A DNA stretch of 64,000 nt from Notolepis coatsorum (taxonomy: Eukaryota; Chordata; Actinopteri; Aulopiformes; Paralepididae). Shown piece by piece: positions 11,101 to 23,100 of this stretch. A program made the position numbers and the translations under genes. Location of the stretch: NCBI GenBank assembly GCA_963971535.1, contig OZ020588.1:119716005-119780004 (forward strand), in the 5' to 3' direction. The notes under the pieces are model-generated. The model was not told the DNA's origin. It ran no database searches and worked only from the letters and a program-made list of their open reading frames with translations. Numbering within the stretch: position 1 is the stretch's first letter; the number at the start of each line of letters is the position of its first letter.

Positions 11101-14100
11101 TAGCCAGCCTTGTCAAACATAACGTCAGATCATTATTTACCGTTTGTCAGCCATAGGGAACGTTAGACAGAAATGCTTGCTAGCATAAGGTTTGCTTGTC
11201 AGGCTCATTTTCAATGGCACCATTCAAGTGACAGGTGGTTGTCAAGCAGTTGCTGAGGCAGTGAAGCAGCTGCTATTCCACACAGTCCACATATAAATAA
11301 TTGACTCCTGTAGGCTGGCACTGGTGGGTCCAGCAAAAATATCATACTGATGCGTAAGAGAAGGCATTAGTGGAAGAGGCCAGCTTTGTTAAACCTTTGA
11401 GATTGAGACACAAATGAGAAATTGTCTCAACCCCTAGGACCCAGGCTTATTTAAATATATCATTTCCCCCACGATAATGTCATAATCCACCTCTGCAGCC
11501 ATTATCAGCAGCCATTTTGTGACTCTTTTGGACGAAGCACATCCTGTAGCCAAATTAGTCACAGCGTATAATAAATGTACGTGTTTGTTTATTAGTACCG
11601 GTATATAAACTGTCTTAGATTGTGCATAAACATTTATACTTTGACTGTATCCCTATACGTTTTAATATAGGGGCACATGTGCTTGTTAAAACAGTAACTG
11701 TAGAACCCTATGAGTAGCAGTATGAGCAGTAGTAGGCTCAGTGGTAATAGTCTTTGTGGGGTGTAGTGTATATGATTATGTTCAGTCTTACCTTGTAGAG
11801 TTCCTCATACGTCTCTTCGTCTATCTCCACTGTGGTCACGGTCTCCTCCACATCTCCTAGGATCATGTTCAGGTGCTGGTCATACGCCTGGAACAAGCAA
11901 CAAACATGAGCCACAACTAGAGCTGCCGCGGTATTGATGTTTTCCTTACCGCACACATTTGCAAAATATTTCCTACCGCCGCGGTTATTACCGCACGCAC
12001 ACAAAAAAAAAAAAAAAAGTTTGAATGCATTTTTTTTTTAGTAGTAGTCTACTCTTTATAGCATATAGCCTGCCTCTAGTCTAAATGTCTATCTTTAGAG
12101 GATGGCTTTGCAGCATGAATATTGTTTGGGATTCGGCAAGCACGCATTAGTTATTGAAAGTGAAACACGGATTCGAAGTTTCCCCTCTGGTCGTGCGCAG
12201 TTCACTCGGTGTCGCGGGCAGGGGTGGTTACCCCTAACCCCCCCGACCCTTTCTTATTATTATTACTATAAAGTTACTACTTTATAATAAAGGCATTCGT
12301 TTTGTGGCATTAACATTATATAGTTATACGTTCAATAACATCAGCGTATTTACCGGACAATAGCAAGGCAAGCAATACTCTATTCATATCTCAGTTCCTT
12401 TCTTTGCTCAGAGCGTGCTGAGTTGTCCCATTCTGCGGTCTGTTAATAAAGTTTTCAATCAGACAAGTGTATAGAACGAAGGGCTTTTATTATAACATTC
12501 GTTGCAGACAGTAAAATCATTATGTCTCGTTTAGTACTCCTGAAGAGCGATGGTAGTCCACTCCGGCGGAGAGTTAAAGCTAACGTTATTAGCCGTGTTG
12601 TGATGAGCTGACATTCAGGACGTAAAAAACGTGTGACGCGTCTCTCTTCTGACCAATCAGTGGTCTGCAATGTTTCACGTGACTTTTCTGGTACCCAATA
12701 GGGTCGCTTGGAACCTCGATGGAGGAGTAGGGTATATCTGCAGAGCCGCAAGCCCAACGAGAGGAGGGTAATTTATTATTATTATTATAAAAAACAGCGG
12801 TGACGCGGTATTCAGCCTACTCTGCGGTGGCCGTGATGTAACAGCGATACCGCGGTAATGCGGTAATCGCGGCAGCTCTAGCCACAACCAAACCAGGGTG
12901 TCTAGGTAGGTATCAGCAAATACAGTCTAAGAATCTTGCACCTATGGCAATAAGTAGGGGTGCACCGATATATCGGTCGGGTATCGGTATCGGCCGATAA
13001 GTGCCTTGTTGACTGCTATCGGCCTATAAGCTCAAATGTGCCGATAGCAGTCGCCGATAAATACCCATCAATTTGTGTAGCGTCAAAAGGTAAAAAAAAA
13101 AAGTTCACTCGCGACCTACCTGCACAACGCCCGCCGTCCCCCACACACACACACACAAGCTACTGCATCAAAGTAACTACTTATGATTAACAAGGCATTC
13201 GTTTTGTGGCATTAACGTTATATAGTTAGTGTTACACGGACAATAACATCAGCATATTATTATTACCCATAGCAGCAAGGCATTACTCCAAGTCCGTTCA
13301 TTAGCTACCGGGAGATGCAAGACTAACGTTACTGGTGAAAATGTGATTTGCGTTGGAATACTCCTTTGCCAACTTGCTGTACTTTGCTTGCAGGTCTGCA
13401 GCCATTATTGCTGCATTATGAATAGCCCCAACTTTAGCCAAGGTAACGTTATGGCTAAACCTTTAACAATAGTTAACGCTAGCTTTCGGTTAGCTGTTCA
13501 ATGCTATTAATAACACAACTCCCCGTCAACACCCTCTCTCGGGAAGATGGCATTTAAGAAAGTATCTGCTGTTAAAATGACAAACATTTGTTTTGTGGCA
13601 TTAACGTTATATAGTTAGTGTTACACGTTCAATAACAAGCATATTATTTACCCGAAGATAGCAGTAAACAAGGCATTACTCCGTTAGTCCGTTCATAGCT
13701 CGGTTCCATTCCGTTGCTCATTCCGTACCCAACTACACATTCTGCAATCCGTTAATAAAGTTTTCAACCAGACAAATGTATAGAAAGGCTTTGTTTTATT
13801 ATAACATTTGTTGCAGTAAAATCATTATGTCTCATTTGGTCATGCTGTGGAGCGCCGGTCGGCGGGCCGGGCAGCTAACGTAGCTACGTTAAGTGTGTTC
13901 TGCTCTCGCAAACAGAACAATGGTGGCATGCCCGAAAGTAGAAAATGAATAAACGCTTGCCGATTGGTGGTAAGGACAGCAGGAGGTGGGTGCTAGCGGT
14001 GTGGCGTAATTGGCCGAATCGACTGTCAATCAAAATGGTTCCATTGCATTGGTTGAAAGCTCTGGTTGAGAGAATAGTATCCCGCTGCAGGCCGTCAGAA

Positions 14101-17100
14101 TGGTTCCATTGCATTGGTTGAAAGCTCTGGTTGAGAAAATAGTATCCCTCTGCAGGCCGTCAGACGATACTGGGAGAGAGATAGTGATACCATAAACATA
14201 TTTCTTGATGTTTCCCTTTTTTAAGTAAGTAAAGAGGCCTACAAATACAAACATACACATACAAATATACAGTAGTTTCATTAAAAAAATTTTTAAAAAA
14301 ATTACAAATACTTATATACAAATATCGGTATCGGCCGATAGTGTTAGTTGAACAATCGGTATCGGCGGCCAATTTTCACATCGGTGCATCCCTAGCAATA
14401 AGCGGTACTTGCAGGTATGTTTTTGAACCTCACTTAGCAGGGTTCACTTCGAACAGTGTGTGATGTCAGTCAGTTAGCACCGATGCTCACTCTTGCATTT
14501 CCTCGCTGGCGGTCTATAGTTCTATGGCTGACGGTCGCTTTTCTTTTTGACTGTTAACCTTCATCTGAATGACAAATTAGTTAATTTCTCTTTGGATTTG
14601 CAGTTTTGGAAGTTTGACAATTTGTAGTAATCTATCTTTTCTTGGGGGGCTATGTGAAGAGGTATATGCGAAAAGACTTGCCTTGTGTACATTGACAATA
14701 AAATAATGTTCTTCTTGACCCATGGGCTTGCCAGCATAGATCCATCTACAGTATAATGCAGGTGACAGTGCTACAGTTATTTGGACTAGGGGAGGAATGG
14801 TTCACAAAACTCAGTTTGGTTCCTCATATCTGTTCCAAGATTGGGAATTACCTAGTTGCTAAAGTGACTACGAGAGGAACGTTGTGGCTGCATATAGTTC
14901 ATTAAACCACCTTAATCCTTTGTGGTAATGGAATTTGGTAATTGAATTGCTTTTGATCTCTCCTTGTGCTGTTAACGTAGCAAGGTGAACCATTACATTA
15001 AATCCCCTCAGTCACGTTTAATCCATCTCCATCATAGACAAAACCAAATGTGTAACGTGCCGAAACAGCTGACTTAAGTATTATGTGATTCAACTTGTCT
15101 TGTCCATTTATCAGTAATTGCCATTTCCCACACAAACCTACTGATTTGACAGCTGCACTCAACATCTCGCCTGGGCAAACTGAAAGGTCCTGCTCGGTTT
15201 CGGATTTAAATGCAGCGGGAACAAATAACTAATATTAAAGGTGGGGTAGGCAATTTGAGAGAAATGAGCACGAGTGACTGAGCTCACATGTCGAGCAGAA
15301 AGAAGAGTGAGCTCACATGTCGAGCAGAAAGAAGAGTGAGCTCACATGTCGAGCAGAAAGAAGAGAAAGCTCTGCATCACTTTTCAAGCCTGGTGCCACA
15401 GACTGCCAGAGACACCAACAGCTTCAAGCCGTTTCTTTCAATAAATATTAAATAATATTTCCCAGACTCTGATCGGCAGGCTGTACTTTTCCATGAGAAA
15501 TGTCCGGTAGCCAACATTCCGGAAAACCAACTTTTCAAAATCTCCAGCCAACTCTGCAAATAAAATTACTCAGTCCACAGCCTATTTGCGCCCCTACAGT
15601 GTTGTTGATAATGACTGTTTTCAATATATGATCCACACAATTGAGCCCAGGACCTGGTATATCATGCCATCAGCTTTTTGCTGAGAAAGCGGTGCCATTC
15701 CAAGAGACAAAAGAAAAGGTGTTGAAAAAAGCAACAAGTGTAGCACTTAACTTGTTGTGATGTGAGGACATGAGACTAGCAGTCACCTTCACTACTCTCT
15801 ATATTACTGAAGACTGGCAGCTCCAGTATAGTGTTATACGAACATGCATGTAAGCAACACAGGTGCAAACATGAATTAAATGTTTCAGAATCACGTTGGA
15901 CATGAATGACATGAATATTACACGTCACATGCCTTGTAATACTAGGGGTGGGAATCACCCGTTTCATCACGATACAATAGATTATTTGGACAACGATACA
16001 ATATTTGTCGATATCACAAAGTCTGCCACGATACGATGGGATTCAATTCAGGTGCCTGTGATCGATGAGACGATATCATATGCCCATTTAACACAATCAG
16101 TAAAAAAAATTTGAGCTCTTCCAGACATTTAAATGAAAAACAATGTATTGTTTTTAATACAAATATACCTCCTGTTCACTGTAAAGTGCCACGTTTTGAT
16201 ATATTGAGCTTTAAACTTTAAGTTCCATTTTTTTGAACTCACAACACACAACCTAAAACCCCTCCCTTACCTCCCTCTTAGGGCTGGGCGATATGGAAAA
16301 AAATCATATCGCGATAACGATATGATAATTTTATTTCTCGATATCGATAATTATCTAATTGTTATAAGCATAAAAAAAATTAAAAAAAATAAAAAATTTA
16401 ACAACAGATGTATGTTTATTTTGCAGAAATTCTTTGTCGTTGCCGCCATCTTTAGTGTTACATCCCCTCACACTCCAGTTCTCAGGCTGCAGCTGGTTTA
16501 AAAGCTAAAGTAAACCGGCTTCTCTGCTGGCTGTGGCTCCAGAGGAGTTGAACAGTTCTGGCTCTGTTAGTTTATTTTCGATCTTTTGGCGCTTTTTTGG
16601 TGGACCAAAAATGTGCACTGTGACTCGTGACTGGAGTCTAATTCTGCTAGCACACATAGCCTACTGTGTACAGACGGTTTCAAAATGTATTTTAAATTAG
16701 AAAGCAAACAAAATAAATGGACAAGAGAAAAATAAATCTCAATTTGGTCAGTATTGTCATTTGGACAAGCAAAGCCATTACTTTAAGTTGCAGGCAAGAA
16801 AGACAAGTCTGTCCACTGCCCTGTTGCAGGTCACAAAAAAATAAAAATAAAAAAAATTATTTCGATATTCGATATCGATTATTAAAATATATCGCGATAT
16901 TTATCGTTATCGTTATATAGCCCAGCCCTACTCCCTCTCCCAAACCGTTCCTACAACAATTGTTTTATGTTGCATGATCATGTATACATTTATTATGTAT
17001 TATATTTTTTATGTTTAAATATCAACATTATCTGTCCATCCTCAGTAAATACTATCGATATAATATACTCCTCTGACTTCATCTGGTCTTTCAAAAGAGA

Positions 17101-20100
17101 GATGGGACGCGAACGCACACACAGAAAGGGAGAATGCCCCCCTTCCATAGTCGCCACTAATGGACCTCTGCTGTTCTCTCTATGCATCTGATCAGGGTTA
17201 GCTTAGCTTAGTTAGCGTAAGCAGCTAACGTTAGTTTAGGCCTTTAATTAACGCGACGTGGGCATAAAGGAATGGCGAGGATGCAAAGCATGTTAGATGC
17301 ATTTGACCCAAAAAAACTGCTGTAACGTCTACACACCAGAGCCCTCATTTATTAACACTTCTTAGAAAGTGTTCTATTTTCATACGTAAGCACAGAATTT
17401 AGAATGTGTGCACGCACAGAAATATTGGGATTTATCAACCGTGCGTACACAGGTCCTACGCTCCTCGGTGTTGATAAATACCTCTTTGTTCTACCGTCAA
17501 TGCTTGTGCATGATTATCCATATTATGGTCATGAAACACCCCCCATGGGATGTGAAATAATGGACTGACCCGAGCGGAACTCTGAGAAACTTCACGGGAG
17601 ATTGTTCACCGAGGCGCTGTCGAACGAAGAAGACACAACCGGTGTTATGGGATAAATAAAAGGCTGACTTGTACATGGTGATGTCAGATATCAACTAGGC
17701 TTGGGCGGTATCCTTTTTTCACACCGGCAAACCTTTATGATATAATACCCCGGTGCACTGTATTTGACGGTATGACTTTCATTTTAATCAGCGGGGGGGG
17801 GGGGGGGGGGGGGGACCCGTTGTTACCAAGTAAACAAATCATCGTCAGCTCTCATAATGGTAGTCCCGCACCGGTAGAAGCCCGCACCGTTTTAGCGTTA
17901 GCATCTAGCCATGGCAGACTATTTGATTCCTTAAGGGCTAGAAATTGCCTGGGTTTTGGTGATATGCTCCCGAAATGCTCCCGTTGTTTGGCTACTTCTA
18001 TGTGCAGTGAAAACTACTCGAATGCTTTATAACCTAGTCATTGATTTAGTTCAGGGTAATCTAAGATTAGCCGCAGAGCTAACGCTAGTTAACGTGAGCT
18101 AACGCTAGTTATTCAAGCTCAGTAGCCCACAGAGAGAGATAAACAGCTGACAGCGGATAGTACAGGACGGTACAAATACAATAAAAAGAGGGAGCTCCAG
18201 TAGCTCACCACGTACCGCGAGTGCTATTTCAGCGCCGTGGACAACCGTGCTCGTCACGGATCTGGGGCTGAGCGAGTTCGAATCCCGGACTGCAGCCGTG
18301 CCTTTCCCAGAGTGTCTTCCCCCCCATCTGAACCCTTTCAGCCTGCTTCTGTCGGTCGAACTTGACCAAGTATAAATGCGATAAACGTATAAAAGAGCCA
18401 GGGAAATGGCCAAAGTTTAAAAAAAAACAAATACAATAAAAAGGCGGGTGGGGGCTGTTGTGTAAACCTTGTACTCTTTAGTTCACATATAATAGACAGA
18501 TTATTTGCTTGCTCCACGAGTTGCTCCACAACAACACACCAACTCTCGTCACAACGCTTTACGGTATTTTCACAGCACTGTCGCAACATTACCGTAAAAC
18601 TCGCTCCACTAGACCAGGGGTTCCCAAACTTTTCAGGCCGGGGCCCAGAAAATAAGGCGTCAGAGAGCCGCGGCCCAATGCACATCGTCTGTTTTTTTTT
18701 TTTTTTTTTTTTTTTTTTGCCAGGCGACCGATTTTTTAAGCCAAATATCACTTCAATCCTATTAAGTTAGTTCAAGTTAGTTATTCATTTATATGTGCTA
18801 TTTATGAGAGGGCTAACTTGTTGCAAAATAATAATGATAATAATAATAGCCTCATTAAAATACTATTGTTGCTTCGGTTGTTTTCAGCGTTTTATGTGCA
18901 TAATCTGTTATTTAGTTTGAAATGTTCGTTGAAATAAGTAGATTTCTCGTTTTTGTTTATTTATTAAGTTAATATAAAACCATATAGTCACATTTTAGAA
19001 TATAATTTTAGAATACAACTAGAAACACTGTCCTGGCCTGCTTCTAAGTTCAGTGGCCTGACAAAAAAAAATAATAATAAAAAAAAAAAAAAAATTAATC
19101 ATCTCGCGGCCCACCCGTGGCTGCTCACGGCCCACCTTTGGGTCGCGACCCCGACTTTGGGAACCACTGCACTAGACTCTGCACTACACTCAAAACTCCC
19201 GTTTCACTGTTATAGAAACTGTAGCGCATCTGTGATTTTGACGGTGACGGACGGTATTGAAAATCAATACCGTCGGTATTTCTTTTTTTTTTTAAACTTT
19301 GACCAGTCAGCTGGTTCTTTTTAGCGTTTATCGCTTTTTCGTCGCGTTCATACTTGGTCAAGTTCGACCGACAGAAGCAGGCTGAAAGGGTTCAGATGGG
19401 GGGAAAGACACTCTGGGAAAGGCACGGCTGCCGTCCGGGATTCGAACGCGCTCAGCCCCAGATCCGCGCGAGCGCGGTTGTCCACGGCGCTGAAATGGCA
19501 CTCGCGGTACGTGGTGAGCTACTGGAGCTCCCTCAGTCGGTATTTCTAAATACCCCGGTATACCTTAATACCGTCATACCGCCCAAGCCTAATATCAACG
19601 GCTCCCTAAGACCATTGCTGCAATTCTGCCTAGACAGCTCAAAATACTAATAAAGACAGTTCGTTGACCACTGTTTGGCGTTGGTGGTGTGTCATTATAA
19701 CCGTGCTGTAATATGAATGCCTTTATTAGTTGTGTTCGATTGGCTATAATATGATTTTTAGAGGCATCTATTTTGTTGTCGGTATATTAGCCTAATACCG
19801 ACAACAAAATAGATGCCTCTAAAAATCATATACTATTAGGTAGCCTATATGAATTACATATAATAGCAGCCATAGCCTACATTATGCAACAGTAACTTGC
19901 GCATATATAATAGCACAATGCACAGCCCTGCGAACCCTGCACAGTAAACTAACTTGATCATTAATCTAGCTGTTGTATCTTTACGCTTATGAAAACATTA
20001 AATAATATGTTTTCATTGCATTAATAGCCTATATTCTCAAATGGCATTTAATGGCTATCCAACTCCTCGTCGCTATCCTCGCGGACGGACCAGTGTATAC

Positions 20101-23100
20101 CTTATATCATATTCCTATTCATATTCATATAATAGTTTACTCTATCAGCATACCAGCATGTAATACGTTCTGAGTGTGTATCTACCTCAACTCCTTATTA
20201 TTTTTAGGGATGCACGATATTGATTTTTTTTGACACCGATACCGATACCTTTATGTTCCTCAAGGCCGATATTTATTGTATTATAATATTTTTTTTTAAA
20301 TGTATATATATATATATTTTTTTTTTATCATTTTTTTTTAGTATTTATACGCTCCGACGTCATCGGTACTGCTACGGTACTCGAGAAATTATGGAGTTTT
20401 TTTTTTAGGAATTTAAACGTTGCAAACTAATCTTGTTGGCCTTTTGTCTCTGCCTGCGAGAGGAGCAGGCTGTGCTGTGCTCTCTCCTCTCTTCCCCTCC
20501 CACACACACACACACTCACTCACACACACACACACGGGTGCTGCCGAGTACAGACAGCTCTGCTCTCATCATGGGCCTGGCGGACAGAACGAAACGTTCA
20601 AAAGTCTGGGTCTATTTTACTAAGTCGATGCTGACAACGCTCGTTGCCATATGTGCAACAAGACATTTGCCAGTAATGTATAAGCGCTGGTACTTGTCAA
20701 TGTGGCTGGCGGGAACTAACGTTATTAGCCTGAGCTCCGAGTAGAGTAATGGCTGACAATCCGGAGGTAAATAAACGAACGAGAGCTTCTGATTGGTGGT
20801 AAGAAGAAGAGGTGGGTGCAAGCGGTGGGACGTAATTGGCAGATCGACTGTCTGCCTCCGAATGTAACGTGACTACGTCACAGCCAAGAAATTTGTGAAA
20901 AAACTCCTGTTCCTAAACCACACGCTATCAGTTTTACCACAGTACTGGCAAAACGGGAGGAGGCTATAATAAAAACAAGGCGCCCTTCATCAAATCCACC
21001 CACACCGGATTTCTTTTAACCAAAAATGTATTATATATTATCGGAGCCTCAATAACGTTATGGGGTTTATCGGGATGACGTCATAATTGCCTATATCGGC
21101 CCGATAATTATCGTGCATCCCTAATTATTTTGCACATAGATTGCAGAAATACGGGAACGTTTTGATTTATATTAAAAGGCTTTGACATTGTAAAACTAAA
21201 TACGTGGAATTCTGTAAACATAATACAAGTCATATCACCCACACAATATATGCTCTGTGTCCAGAGCATGTATGCTTTTCATTCATTTAAGGACACATTA
21301 TTGCAAGGGTTTTGCAATACACATACACCCCTCTGTTCTCATTGCAATGCGTTTTTTATTCTTTCTTATACAGTAGGAGGGGGGAAGAACACTATATCGT
21401 GGGTGTTCATATGACTTGTATTCTGCTACAGCTTCGAAATTCCACTTGTTTCGATTAACGTAAAGCCTTTTAAATATAATCAAAACGTTCCCGTGTTTCT
21501 GCGGTCTGTGCGCAAAATAATAACGAGTTGAGCTACGCGGAGCAGTCAGTCAGTACACCCCGTATATTCCGATAACGCTATATAAACCATGCTGCATTCA
21601 TTGGAGATAAAGACCTATTATTCAAATGCTATTTATAGGGTTTTGACCATAATTACACTACTGTTGCTATTTTACAATGAACTATAATGAATTACGGGTT
21701 CATACAGAACACGCCAGTGTTGAAACTAATGCACAGAAGCTTATTTCCTTGTTGTAATAATATATTCTACCAACGGGCGCCAGTTACGCATGCTCCGAGC
21801 TGTGCGTAAATATACGCACAAAGTCAAGCACAAGTTCAAAGTCCCACACTTTGCTTAGAAATTATCGTACGTAGGCGGTTAGGTGGCCGAGCGGCGATTG
21901 CGTTCGTCACCAACCCCGGAGCTGTGAGCTGGATTCGCCTGTTCGAATCCAGCTCACAGCTCCGGGGTTGTCACCAGCTTGGCTGGCCGTCTGCACTAAT
22001 ACAATTGGCTGTATTAGAGGGTGGGAGAAGCTGGCGGGGTGGGTCCGGGTCGTTGTAAACAGCGACTCCTACAGTTCGGTCGGGGCGCCTGCTAAGCGCG
22101 GATAGGACTTGAGGGGGATAGTGTGGTCCTCCCACACGCTACGCCCTCTCGATGAGAATCCGCGCTGCCAGGTGAAAAGAAGCGGTGATTGGCTGGACGT
22201 GTGTCGGAGGAAGCACGTGGTAGCCTCCACTCTCCCAGATGATCTGACTGTGGGGGGTAAGTGCGCAGCGACCAGAAAGGGACTGGGAATTGGCATACGA
22301 CTAACATTGGGATGGGAGAAAAAATCTGAGGAAAATGGAGGGGGAAAAAGATAAAAAAAAAAAAATTATCGTACGCAGGGGTTACGCACATATCTGTGCG
22401 TACGCCACGTTGATAAATGAGGGCCCAGGGCTCTACAGTGCAACCATTTTACTCGCATTTGCCCCTAATAATATGCGTGTGAACCGCAAAAATCAATTAC
22501 TCGCACAGTGTGCGAGTGAAGATTACAGCTTGTGTCGTGCTTTTCTCTCCCCGCTGCTAATCGTTCAAAAACTACAAGTCCCACATTGCACTCAAGCCAA
22601 CGGTCCAATCACAGTAGAGTGACGTGACTGGTTTCAAGGGAAATAAAGCAAATGACCAATCTGAAGCTTTCATTTGCTTTTTTACTTCCGGAAAGTCCGC
22701 CATTGCGCTATGCGAGACGTTCCCGAGACAGTAACATAACATTTTATGTAACTTATTTTAGTCTTACCAATAGCAATAGATTTTAGAACACCTAGATTTA
22801 TCGATAGCAATAGTTAGGGATGCACCGATATGAAAATTTGCAGCAGATACCGATAGTTCAACTAACACAATCGGCCGATACCGATATTTGTGGCAAAAAA
22901 AATATGTATATTTGTATGTCTCTAAATGTTTTGATGAATTGGAAATAGAGGACCCTTATGTAAAAAAGCTGAAAGTCTTTTTCTGGTCTTCATCCTCCAG
23001 TCTTAGCACTGTTGTTGTATTGAGCTGTACTGTACCCATTCTGCAATCTGTTAATACAGTTTTCAATCAATCAATCAGACAAATGTATAGAAAAGCTTTT

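Larger units (their letters stand above)
17696..19591. mobile_element. hAT element containing two SINEs and a second hAT
   Basis: Ends are TAGGCTTGGGCGGTATCC and ATACCGCCCAAGCCTA. The target duplication atatcaac lies at 17688-17695 and 19592-19599. A G run occupies about 17792-17814. Contents: SINE plus 18189-18426, hAT 18615-19169, SINE minus 19284-19535. Confidence 0.94.
17340..22425. mobile_element. PIF/Harbinger-like element, itself a host for nested insertions
   Basis: Ends are AGCCCTCATTTATTAAC and GTTGATAAATGAGGGCC. A 3-bp CAG duplication lies at 17337-17339 and 22426-22428; 3-bp targets are typical of PIF/Harbinger. Its own sequence is split by a hAT (17696-19591), another hAT (20205-21123) and a SINE (21872-22362). 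No DDE transposase or Myb-like frame was recognised in the remainder. Confidence 0.78.

Noticed and set aside
21872..21960. Possible tRNA gene (Leu/Ser-like A and B boxes)
   Set aside because: It is the head of a ~490-bp SINE with an A-rich tail and a target duplication, and a perfect palindrome breaks the tRNA fold.
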